Source of the DNA: Acidobacteriaceae bacterium
GTDB lineage: Bacteria; Acidobacteriota; Terriglobia; Terriglobales; Acidobacteriaceae
Length of the DNA: 9,575 nucleotides
Direction of reading: 5' to 3'
NCBI GenBank assembly: GCA_003165095.1
Contig: PLSH01000192.1
Span: 3,205-12,779 of the forward strand
The notes below the pieces were generated by a model. It saw nothing but the letters and a program-made list of their open reading frames with translations. It was not told the origin of the DNA and made no database searches. Positions within the stretch are counted from its first letter, which is position 1; the number at the start of each line of letters is the position of its first letter. The position numbers were made by a program, and so were the translations under genes. This document shows, one piece after another, positions 1 to 6,175 of this stretch.

Positions 1-789
1 TTTGAGGACCTTGGATTTCACTGCGTTGACAACCTGCCGCTGGAACTGATGCCGGATTTTGCGGAGCTGGTGAGCAAGTCTACCGAGGTTGAGAAGGCCG
101 CGATCGTGGTGGACGTGCGCGAGGGCCCCACGCTGGACCGCCTGCCGGAGATACTCAAGGAAGTAAAGAAGCGGCTGCCGACGCGGGTGGTATTTCTTGA
201 CTCGCAGGATGCGGTGCTGGTGCGGCGCTACTCCGAGACGCGGCGCCCGCACCCGCTGGGACGCTCCGAGACGGTGTCGCGCTCGATCGTTGAAGAGCGC
301 CAACTGCTCGATCCGATCCGCAACGTGGCGGACGCGCTGATCGACACCTCGAACTTCAATGTGCACGAGCTGCGGGCGCACATTCAGGCCCGGTTTGGTC
401 ACCAGGACGAGAGCAAGCAGTTGCTGGTTTCGTGTCTCAGCTTCGGCTTCAAAAACGGCGTGCCGCTGGACGCGGACATGGTTTTCGATGTGCGGTTCTT
501 GCCCAATCCGCACTTTGTTCCGGAGTTTCGCGGGAAGACCGGCCTCGACCCCCGGGTGGCCGCGTATGTGCGCGGATTTCCTCAGACCGCGGAGTTTCTC
601 GACCGGGTGACGAAGCTGATGCTCTATCTGCTGCCGCACTATGTTGAGGAAGGCAAGAGCTACCTGACCGTAGCGTTTGGCTGTACCGGCGGCCAGCACC
701 GCAGCGTGATGATGGCCGAGGAGATCGGCAAGCGGCTGAAAAAGGCCGGCTACCGGGTAAAGGCGCTGCACCGGGACATGGTGCGATAA
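1..789 (+). CDS. rapZ: RapZ-family nucleotide-binding protein, 5' end cut by window edge
   Basis: The open frame runs from base 1 (Phe-Glu-Asp-Leu-Gly-Phe-His-Cys-Val-Asp-Asn-Leu-Pro) to the TAA at 787-789, 262 residues. An internal ATG at 49 is not the true start, because the conserved GFxCVDNLP motif lies upstream of it. Compared with E. coli RapZ (284 aa), only about 22 residues are missing, including the Walker A P-loop. Visible family signatures are RRYSETRRPHPL (mid-protein), SFGFKNGVPLDAD, FDVRFLPNPH at fragment residues 162-171, and GCTGGQHRS at 227-235, all in the C-terminal domain that in E. coli binds the sRNAs GlmZ/GlmY and RNase E to control glucosamine-6-phosphate synthase. Outside enterobacteria those sRNAs are generally absent, so the role here may differ (nucleotide or cell-wall precursor sensing). 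The next gene follows after 137 bp with its own likely promoter. Identification is firm; function in this organism is inferred. Confidence 0.96.
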   Translation, partial: FEDLGFHCVDNLPLELMPDFAELVSKSTEVEKAAIVVDVREGPTLDRLPEILKEVKKRLPTRVVFLDSQDAVLVRRYSETRRPHPLGRSETVSRSIVEERQLLDPIRNVADALIDTSNFNVHELRAHIQARFGHQDESKQLLVSCLSFGFKNGVPLDADMVFDVRFLPNPHFVPEFRGKTGLDPRVAAYVRGFPQTAEFLDRVTKLMLYLLPHYVEEGKSYLTVAFGCTGGQHRSVMMAEEIGKRLKKAGYRVKALHRDMVR

Positions 790-804
790 ACGGGCGAACG
801 GGAA

Positions 805-832
805 TCGAAAAAGTTTATAGAGGGATTACAAT
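805..832 (+). promoter_or_regulatory. Candidate sigma-70 promoter for the secreted-protein gene
   Basis: TCGAAA (805-810), a 16-bp spacer and TACAAT (827-832) resemble a housekeeping promoter: 4 of 6 matches to TTGACA and 5 of 6 to TATAAT. It lies in the 137-bp gap after rapZ, in an A/T-richer patch, and would start transcription near base 839. That leaves a leader of roughly 88 nt before the ATG at 927. Prediction by eye only. Confidence 0.4.
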
Positions 833-926
833 CGACTCGCCTGAAAAACGCAGACGGAGCAGAAGCCGGACTCCATCCCCTTCTTCCGCCATTGCGGAAT
901 TCAAGGAAAGCTGAAAGGACAAGACC

Positions 927-1556
927 ATGAAAGTGAAGAGCTGGCTTGCGTCCATTTTTTTGATTGCAATCACAACCGCGGCCTGGGGGCAGCAGAGCAC
1001 TGCTCCGGCGCCCGCCGCGCCACAGCCCGTTGCGGCCCAGCCCGTTGCGCCCAAGCCCGCCGCCGCGCAGTCGCTGCCGGCCGTCATGCAGCAGATCCAG
1101 ACAGAACTGAACAAGGTGGGAAAACTCAGCTTTGTGGTTTCGGTATCGAATGCAGACGAAAAGGGCACATCCAACGTTTTGGTAGAGAACAGCAATGTGG
1201 TTGCCGACCCCGCGAGCTGCACGATCCGTTATCACTGGTGGAGTTCGATCCATGGCGCGGTAGTGAACGATGATGACGTTTCGCTGAGCCTGCGCGACGC
1301 CAAGGGCGTCTGGACGATGTCGAACGACGAGTTGTTGAAGAAGCAGATTGCGAAGGAAGGGACGCCTGCCGACCAGACGAAAGGCTTTTACCAGAGATAT
1401 GTCCCGGCCATGTATATGGTCTTGATTCGCATTGGGAATGACGATGACAACGACGGCGGCGGGTTCTCGTTTACCGATCAAAAGCAGGCCCAGCGGGTGG
1501 GCAAAGCCGTGGCGCAGGCGGTCAAGTTGTGCGGCGGCGCGTTGGGGCCTTTTTAA
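927..1556 (+). CDS. Secreted/periplasmic protein of unknown function with Ala/Pro/Gln linker
   Basis: A 209-residue protein that I do not recognise. The ATG at 927 is preceded by an AAAGGA ribosome-binding site about 7 nt upstream. The N-terminus is a classical signal peptide: MKVK, a hydrophobic core (WLASIFLIAITTA) and a probable signal peptidase I site after Ala-Trp-Gly (residues 19-21). Residues 22-49 form an Ala/Pro/Gln linker with three 5-residue repeats (QPVAA, QPVAP, KPAAA). The folded part, about 50-209, starts with an amphipathic stretch (LPAVMQQIQTELNKVGKL), has a Trp-Trp pair at 104-105 and two acidic clusters (NDDD at 114-117 and 171-174), and only two cysteines (C98, C202) that could form a disulfide after export. 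There is no lipobox Cys, so it is probably soluble periplasmic. It is tail-to-tail with the following hydrolase (29 bp gap). Small proteins of this build are common in Acidobacteriota, but no function can be assigned. Confidence 0.85.
   Translation: MKVKSWLASIFLIAITTAAWGQQSTAPAPAAPQPVAAQPVAPKPAAAQSLPAVMQQIQTELNKVGKLSFVVSVSNADEKGTSNVLVENSNVVADPASCTIRYHWWSSIHGAVVNDDDVSLSLRDAKGVWTMSNDELLKKQIAKEGTPADQTKGFYQRYVPAMYMVLIRIGNDDDNDGGGFSFTDQKQAQRVGKAVAQAVKLCGGALGPF
1023..1067 (+). repeat. Three in-frame 15-bp tandem repeats coding for QPVAA/QPVAP/KPAAA
   Basis: CAGCCCGTTGCGGCC (1023-1037) and CAGCCCGTTGCGCCC (1038-1052) differ by one base. A diverged third copy, AAGCCCGCCGCCGCG, follows at 1053-1067. 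Because the unit is a multiple of three and in frame, copy-number change would only lengthen or shorten the linker behind the signal peptide of the secreted protein. Confidence 0.8.
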
Positions 1557-1585
1557 GGGAGTCGGCGGGTTGGCTGGCCAACAGG

Positions 1586-2548
1586 TCAACGAGCGGGCAG
1601 TTGGCTGAGCCAGCGGGAAATCTCATCGGCTAAATTTTTTGTAGTGGATTGGGACGGGGGCAGCCAAACGTACATCTTTGGCGCGGATACCTTCTCAAAG
1701 GCCTCGGGATTCCTGGGTAAACTGTCCTTGGCTTGCGCGTGGGGAAACGGCAAATACCACAGGGATGGAATGCGGAGGGCCACGGCCGGAGTAACCAGGT
1801 CGTAGCGGTCATGCACCAGCAGGCGGGCCGGGACGAGACGCGCGCGCGAGTCGGCGAAGATTGCGCCGGCCGGGTCATCGAGAGGGAACTCAAGGACGAT
1901 TCCAGCCAGTTCGGGATGCGCCGCCGCGAATTCAAGCGCCAGGTTCGCGCCCAGGTTGTTGCCCACCAGCACGATGGCGCCGGGATCGATGTGGCGGGTT
2001 GCGGTGAGATACTGGAGGGCCCACGAGGCATCCTCAAGCCAGTTTGCCTCGCTGGGATGGGCGAAGCGGCTCTGGCCGTAGCCGCGATAGTCGAACGCGA
2101 ATACGTTGGGGCCGGCGGCGTGGAGCTGGGCAAGCTGGTCAACGGTGTTGCCAAGGTTGCCGTCCTGGCTGTGCAGGTAGAGAACCGTGTAGCGGCTGAA
2201 GGGTGCGCCGGCCGCGGCGGGAATCCACCAGCCGCTGAGGCGGGGTGTGCCGCTGCCGGTAGTGGCAAAGCCAATGGGAACGAAGGGCAGGCCTGCGCTG
2301 GCCGGGGTGCTTGCGTTGGGGTCCGCGGGGTGGTAGAGCAATTGCCAACTGCCTTGCCAGAAGAGCAGGCACAAGGCACACCAAACGCAGAGCGCAGCGG
2401 CCGGGATGACTCCGGCAATTGCGGCCAGCAGCCAGCGGCCGGAGATGGTGGGTGGAGTGAACGTGGCACTCGCGGCGGCCTCGGCCGGGCTGTTGGCGGA
2501 TGCTGTCTTGCGGACGGCGATATGGAGTTTGGCTTTCTTGCGCGTCAT
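1586..2548 (-). CDS. Membrane-anchored alpha/beta-hydrolase-fold protein, apparently lacking catalytic Ser and His
   Basis: A 320-residue protein. A basic N-terminal tail (about residues 1-37) is followed by one strong membrane segment (about 38-64), then an alpha/beta-hydrolase domain like the BEM46/YfhR group. Visible landmarks are WQLLYHP (68-74), SGWWIP (105-110), LYLHSQDGNLGN (123-133, the oxyanion-strand region, usually LHGNxGN) and AFDYRGYGQS (151-160). The nucleophile elbow is G196-N197-N198-L199-G200 where the family has GxSxG, so the expected Ser is Asn (codon AAC, one base from Ser AGC). Near the C-terminus, where a 'GH' supplying the catalytic His is expected, the sequence is KMYVWLPPSQ with no His. 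D275 could be the acid residue but is uncertain. The frame is otherwise intact and long, which argues against a decayed pseudogene. The start ATG has only a weak AGGT upstream. Probably a non-catalytic binding or scaffold protein; the fold call is much firmer than the role. It is transcribed divergently from the fucose-isomerase gene. Confidence 0.85.
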   Translation of the reverse strand: MTRKKAKLHIAVRKTASANSPAEAAASATFTPPTISGRWLLAAIAGVIPAAALCVWCALCLLFWQGSWQLLYHPADPNASTPASAGLPFVPIGFATTGSGTPRLSGWWIPAAAGAPFSRYTVLYLHSQDGNLGNTVDQLAQLHAAGPNVFAFDYRGYGQSRFAHPSEANWLEDASWALQYLTATRHIDPGAIVLVGNNLGANLALEFAAAHPELAGIVLEFPLDDPAGAIFADSRARLVPARLLVHDRYDLVTPAVALRIPSLWYLPFPHAQAKDSLPRNPEAFEKVSAPKMYVWLPPSQSTTKNLADEISRWLSQLPAR

Positions 2549-2582
2549 AATGTGACCTGACCGGGATGATGGCTGCTCATAT

Positions 2583-2599
2583 CCATGCTAATTGCATGG
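2583..2599. promoter_or_regulatory. Perfect 17-bp dyad in divergent intergenic region, candidate operator
   Basis: CCATGC-TAATT-GCATGG is a perfect 6-bp inverted repeat around a 5-bp A/T-rich centre. It lies in the 157 bp between the divergent hydrolase and fucose-isomerase genes, 35 bp upstream of the hydrolase start and about 106 bp upstream of the isomerase start. That spacing suits a homodimeric repressor or activator site serving one or both genes. The pattern does not match a consensus I can name with certainty, and no regulator gene is in the window. A chance occurrence cannot be excluded. Confidence 0.4.
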
Positions 2600-2705
2600 C
2601 CTGAGTTCCGATTCACAGCGGATTGCCGGGCGGAGAAACGGTCTTGAAACGGCGGGTGTATAGTCCTTGATTGGAAACAAAAGCGTTTACGAGGAGAGCA
2701 TGGCG

Positions 2706-4349
2706 ATGGCGGTGCGCGAAAAACGGATTGCGAAGCCCAAATCGGATGAAGTGCTGTTGATTACCAGCGGCGACCTGCGGCTATCGGCCAACCAGGAGTG
2801 CTGGCCGGCGCAGCGGGAGATGGAAGAGAAGCTGACTGCGGCATTTGCGCAGAAGGGCTACAAACTGGTGCGCGCCCACGCCTACAACGAGGAGGAGAAG
2901 CACGGCTTCATCTCGTCGCAGCGCAGGGGGATGGATGTTTTCATGAAGATACATCCGCGAGCCAGGCTGGTGTTTGCCACGGCGGCATGGCAGTACAGCC
3001 ATCACGTGCTGCCGGGGTTGCGCAGCCACAAGGGGCCGATTCTCACGGTAGCCAACTGGTCGGGGCAATGGCCGGGGCTGGTGGGGCTGTTGAATCTGAA
3101 CGGCTCGCTGGTGAAGGCGGGCAGGAAGTTCTCGTCGATCTGGAGCAAGGATTTCAGCGACGACTTCTTTTTGCATGCGCTCGACCAATGGCTGCGCGAG
3201 GGCACGATCACGCACGATCTGAATCACGTTCATGCGCTGGACAAGAGCAAACTGGATGCCGGGAGCGCGGAGCTGGGCGCGCGGCTGGCGCGCGAGCTGA
3301 AGCGCCGCAAGGCGATCATCGGCATCTTCGACGAAGGCTGCATGGGGATGTACAACGCCATCATCGACGACGAGCTGTTGAATCCCGCCGGCGTTTACAA
3401 GGAGCGGCTGAGCCAGTCGGCGCTGGTGGCCAAGATGCGGACGGTGAGCGACGCCGAGGCGCGGGCGGTTTACGATTGGCTGGCAAAAAGAGGCGTGCAG
3501 TTTGAACTTGGCGCCGATCCGGCGACGGAGCTGACGCTCGATCAGGTGCTGGAACAGTGCAGGATGTACATCGCGGCGGTGCGGATTGCCGGGGAGTTTG
3601 GCTGCGATGCAGTGGGTATCCAGTATCAGCAGGGATTGAAGGACATGACGCCGGCCTCCGATCTGGCCGAGGGCCTCTTGAACAACGCCGACCGTCCGCC
3701 GGTGTTTGCGGAGGGAACGCGCGAGGAGCTTTATGCCGGCGGACCGCTGGCGCACTTCAACGAAGTAGATGAGTGCGCGGGCGTGGATGCGCTGGTGACA
3801 AATCGCTGCTGGAAGGCGCTGGGGCTGGATCCTTCAACGACGTTGCATGACGTGCGCTGGGGCGAGCAATACAAGGGCGACGGGCTGGACGCGTTTGTGT
3901 GGCTGCTGCAGATTTCAGGCGCAGCGCCGGCGAATCATTTTGTCGACGGCTATGCGGGCGCCAAAAGCCAGCGGCAGCCGGCCATGTATTTTCCGCTGGG
4001 CGGAGGGTCGCTGAAGGGAATCGGCAAGCCCGGCGAGATTGTATGGAGCCGGGTGTTTGTGGAAGGCGGCAAGCTACATGCCGATCTTGGCCGAGGCAGC
4101 GTGGTAACGCTGCCCGCGGAGGAAACGGAGCGGCGCTGGCGCGAGACCACGGTGCAGTGGCCGATCGTGCACGCGGTGCTGAACGGGGTGAGCCGGAATC
4201 AGATGATGGCGCGGCACCGGGCCAATCATGTGAACGTGGCCTACGCGCCGACGGCCGAGCTGGCTGACCAGGCGCTGTCCACCAAGGCTGCGATGCTGGC
4301 CGAGTTGGGCTTGACGGTGCATTTATGCGGGGTTGAGCAGGCGGCGTAA
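2706..4349 (+). CDS. L-fucose isomerase-family protein (aldose/ketose isomerase)
   Basis: A 547-residue protein resembling L-fucose isomerase (FucI), an Mn2+-dependent cytoplasmic enzyme interconverting L-fucose and L-fuculose (also D-arabinose/D-ribulose). Regions that line up with E. coli FucI (591 aa) are an N-terminal domain with TVANWSGQWPGLVGLLN; DEGCMGMYNAIIDDELLNPAGV, matching FucI's GGVSMGIAGSIVDHNFF region; the CDAVGIQYQQGLKD...SDLAEGLLNN segment; and the catalytic domain. The predicted metal ligands are E353 (in FNEVDECAG; E337 in E. coli), D382 (in LHDVRW; D361) and H508 (in RANHVNVAY; H528). All three are present, so it should be active. AGGAG at 2692-2696 gives 9-nt spacing to the ATG at 2706. 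The ATG at 2700 (3-nt spacing) and a TTG at 2667 are alternatives. It is shorter than E. coli FucI, and no kinase, aldolase, transporter or glycosidase accompanies it, so the true sugar is unknown. It is tail-to-tail with the enoyl-CoA hydratase, 17 bp away. Confidence 0.88.
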   Translation: MAVREKRIAKPKSDEVLLITSGDLRLSANQECWPAQREMEEKLTAAFAQKGYKLVRAHAYNEEEKHGFISSQRRGMDVFMKIHPRARLVFATAAWQYSHHVLPGLRSHKGPILTVANWSGQWPGLVGLLNLNGSLVKAGRKFSSIWSKDFSDDFFLHALDQWLREGTITHDLNHVHALDKSKLDAGSAELGARLARELKRRKAIIGIFDEGCMGMYNAIIDDELLNPAGVYKERLSQSALVAKMRTVSDAEARAVYDWLAKRGVQFELGADPATELTLDQVLEQCRMYIAAVRIAGEFGCDAVGIQYQQGLKDMTPASDLAEGLLNNADRPPVFAEGTREELYAGGPLAHFNEVDECAGVDALVTNRCWKALGLDPSTTLHDVRWGEQYKGDGLDAFVWLLQISGAAPANHFVDGYAGAKSQRQPAMYFPLGGGSLKGIGKPGEIVWSRVFVEGGKLHADLGRGSVVTLPAEETERRWRETTVQWPIVHAVLNGVSRNQMMARHRANHVNVAYAPTAELADQALSTKAAMLAELGLTVHLCGVEQAA

Positions 4350-4366
4350 GAGCCGCGCCGCAACCG

Positions 4367-5146
4367 TCATTTTGTCCAAACGGGTTTGCGCTTTTCGAGA
4401 AATGCCGCAATGCCTTCGTGAAAATCCGCTGTTTCCCGAGCCTGCGCGTTGGCCTCGATGGCGTTGAAAACGGCGGCGTCCAGCCAGGGCTTGTCTTGCT
4501 CGGCCAGCAGCCGCTTGGTGGCTGCCAGGGATTGCGGGCTGTTGGCGATGAGAGTTTCCCCGAGCGACTCGACTCGCTGCGCGAGCTCTCCCCGCGGCAC
4601 GATCTCATTGACCAGCCCCAGCTTTTGGGCCTCTTCAGCGCCGAAGAGCCGGCCGGTCAACAGCAGATCGCGGCTGCGCTTGTCTCCAACCTGCAAGGTC
4701 AGAAAGGCCGAGACCAGCGCGGGCACGAAGCCTATGCGCACCTCCGTGAATCCGAATTTTGCCGACGGCGTCGCAATGGTGAAGTCGCAAATGGTGGCCA
4801 ACCCGCAACCGCCCCCGATGGCCGCGCCATGCACCGCCGCGATGGTGGGAATGGGCAACTCGTAGAGCGCGAGGAAAAGCCGGGCGATTCGCTCCGCATC
4901 GGCGCGTTGTTCGATGGCCGTCTGGTTTTTCATGCCTTCGAGCGTCGACAAATCCAGGCCCGAACAAAACGCTTCGCCTTCTCCTGACAAAACGAGGACA
5001 CGGCAGGCGCCGGCGGCGGCGTCTGCGAGCGCGGAAATCAACTCCAACTGCATTTCAGGGGTCATCGCATTGCGCCGCTCCGGGCGGTTCAACGCGATCT
5101 CCCGTATGAGACCATGATCGGAAACCACGATCGTCTTCCAGTCCAA
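4367..5146 (-). CDS. Enoyl-CoA hydratase/isomerase family, LiuC-type (probable methylglutaconyl-CoA hydratase)
   Basis: A 259-residue crotonase-fold protein of normal length. It should add water to a branched enoyl-CoA, most likely 3-methylglutaconyl-CoA to HMG-CoA in leucine breakdown. Motifs: LNRPERRNAM (19-28), the CoA/oxyanion segment GEAFCSGLDLS (57-67), GAAIGGGCGLATICD (107-121) and FGFTEVRIGFVPALVS (131-146). E135 matches the catalytic Glu164 of rat enoyl-CoA hydratase, while the position of the second Glu (144) is Gly115. The EVRIGxxPAxxS wording with that missing Glu is, from memory, typical of bacterial LiuC proteins, which supports the assignment over a general fatty-acid hydratase. 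The start is a TTG at 5146 with a strong GGGGAGGG ribosome-binding site 4 nt upstream; the nearby ATG is out of frame. It is the last gene of the minus-strand set, 33 bp after the HMG-CoA lyase gene. The exact substrate is inferred from context. Confidence 0.9.
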   Translation of the reverse strand: MDWKTIVVSDHGLIREIALNRPERRNAMTPEMQLELISALADAAAGACRVLVLSGEGEAFCSGLDLSTLEGMKNQTAIEQRADAERIARLFLALYELPIPTIAAVHGAAIGGGCGLATICDFTIATPSAKFGFTEVRIGFVPALVSAFLTLQVGDKRSRDLLLTGRLFGAEEAQKLGLVNEIVPRGELAQRVESLGETLIANSPQSLAATKRLLAEQDKPWLDAAVFNAIEANAQARETADFHEGIAAFLEKRKPVWTK

Positions 5147-5179
5147 TGTGCCCTCCCCATCCGGTTTTGCTAGAGCCGG

Positions 5180-6052
5180 CTAGCGCGCTGGAACTCCAAA
5201 GCTCCCGGCGAGCTCCGCGCTGGCCTGAATCAATTCTTCCATATTCCCCAGAGGCGGCAAAGTTGCGCCCTGTTCCGCCAGGACTGCCAGCAGTGTCTCC
5301 GTCGGGATGTTTCCCACCAATGCGTCCTGCGCAAACGGGCAGCCGCCAAGGCCGCCCACCGCCGAGTCGAAGCGCCGGCAACCGGCATCAAAGGCCGCGC
5401 GAATGGGATGCGCTGCGTGGCCGCGCCGGGCATGAAGATGAACGCCAATTTCGATGTTGCGATGCGCTGCGAAGACTGCCGACACAGTTTCCGCGATTCG
5501 ATCGGGAGCGGCCAGGCCGACTGTATCCGCAAGCGATATCTGCCCCACTCCGCAGTCAATCAGCAAGCCGCATGCGTCCGCGGCCTTGTTGATGCTCCAT
5601 GCATCTCCATAGGGATTCCCGAAGGCCATGGAGAGATAGGCTACGACATTCAAGCCCGCGTGGCCGGCGAGCGCGGCAACGGCCCGCAGACCGTTGAGCG
5701 CTTGCTCCGGTGTTTGGTTTTGATTGCGGCGGAGAAATTCCGGAGAGATGGAATAGGGAAACCCCAGCGTTTGCACGGCTTCAGTTTTGATCGCGCGCTC
5801 CGCGCCTTTTTCATTGAGTACGATGCCAATGATCTCCACTTGCGGTGAAGGCGTCAGCAGCTCAAGCACGCGTTCAGAATCTGCCATCTGCGGAACCGCG
5901 GCGGGCGAAACGAAGCTGACCGCATCGATGTGCGTGAACCCTGCGGCGATGAGGCGGCGAAGGTAGTCCGCCTTGGCCTCAGGCGGAATCTGCGCGGACA
6001 AACCTTGCCAGGCGTCTCGGGGGCACTCGATGATTTTTACCGTATCGCTCAT
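5180..6052 (-). CDS. Hydroxymethylglutaryl-CoA lyase-like protein
   Basis: A 290-residue DRE-TIM-barrel lyase, predicted to cleave HMG-CoA to acetyl-CoA and acetoacetate, the last leucine-degradation step. Landmarks: ECPRDAWQGL (10-18; R12 and D13 match human R41/D42), DAVSFVSPAAVPQMAD (43-58), ISLADTVGL (172-180), VHLH with H205 and H207 (human H233/H235, metal ligands), GLGGCPFAQD with C238 (human C266) and N248 (human N275). The catalytic and metal residues are therefore present. It is divergent elsewhere: human E72 is D43, the usual HCHDTYG is HLHARRG, CPYEG is NPYGD, and there is one extra residue between C238 and N248. The chosen ATG at 6052 has GAAAGG 3 nt upstream; an in-frame ATG at 6070 would add six residues. 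A 123-bp spacer separates it from the dehydrogenase upstream. Chemistry is likely; a different 3-hydroxyacyl-CoA substrate is possible. Confidence 0.87.
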   Translation of the reverse strand: MSDTVKIIECPRDAWQGLSAQIPPEAKADYLRRLIAAGFTHIDAVSFVSPAAVPQMADSERVLELLTPSPQVEIIGIVLNEKGAERAIKTEAVQTLGFPYSISPEFLRRNQNQTPEQALNGLRAVAALAGHAGLNVVAYLSMAFGNPYGDAWSINKAADACGLLIDCGVGQISLADTVGLAAPDRIAETVSAVFAAHRNIEIGVHLHARRGHAAHPIRAAFDAGCRRFDSAVGGLGGCPFAQDALVGNIPTETLLAVLAEQGATLPPLGNMEELIQASAELAGSFGVPAR

Positions 6053-6175
6053 CTGCCTTTCAATCGCCATCCATCTTCACGCGCATTGCGAATTCAACCG
6101 TGATCATCGCGAGCGCCACCCATTCACCAGACCCTCGCACCATGCGCCGAAGGCGCGCACGCCCGTAGCGGCAAG

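Noticed and set aside
1569..1582. Small hairpin GTTGG-N4-CCAAC between convergent genes, possible bidirectional terminator
   Set aside because: Only a 5-bp stem (6 with a 2-nt loop) and no T-run on either strand, too weak to call.
750..1589. A 279-codon minus-strand frame opposite the secreted-protein gene
   Set aside because: The plus-strand gene has a ribosome-binding site, a signal peptide and a promoter-like element; the minus frame overlaps the 3' ends of rapZ and the hydrolase and shows no motif.
1733..2560. A 275-codon open frame on the plus strand opposite the hydrolase gene
   Set aside because: The opposite strand encodes clear alpha/beta-hydrolase motifs and a membrane segment; this frame is low-complexity Gly/Ala/Arg with no domain.
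2644..2664. TTGAAA ... TATAGT upstream of the fucose-isomerase gene as a promoter
   Set aside because: The spacing is only 9 bp, far below the 16-18 bp needed. TATAGT alone could be a -10 element, but no acceptable -35 is found at proper distance.
2781..3755. A 324-codon open frame on the minus strand opposite the fucose-isomerase gene
   Set aside because: Arg/Gln/Leu-rich shadow of a well-supported gene, with no recognisable motifs.
4341..4356. GCGGC/GCCGC hairpin over the stop codon of the fucose-isomerase gene
   Set aside because: A 5-bp stem in GC-rich sequence, with a short T stretch only 14 bases later; could be chance.
6144..6156. GCGCC-TTC-GGCGC (minus-strand reading) hairpin in the 123-bp spacer between the dehydrogenase and HMG-CoA lyase genes
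   Set aside because: Short stem with no U-tract. It may be an mRNA stem, but nothing supports termination or a named repeat family, and the rest of the spacer holds no gene I can see.
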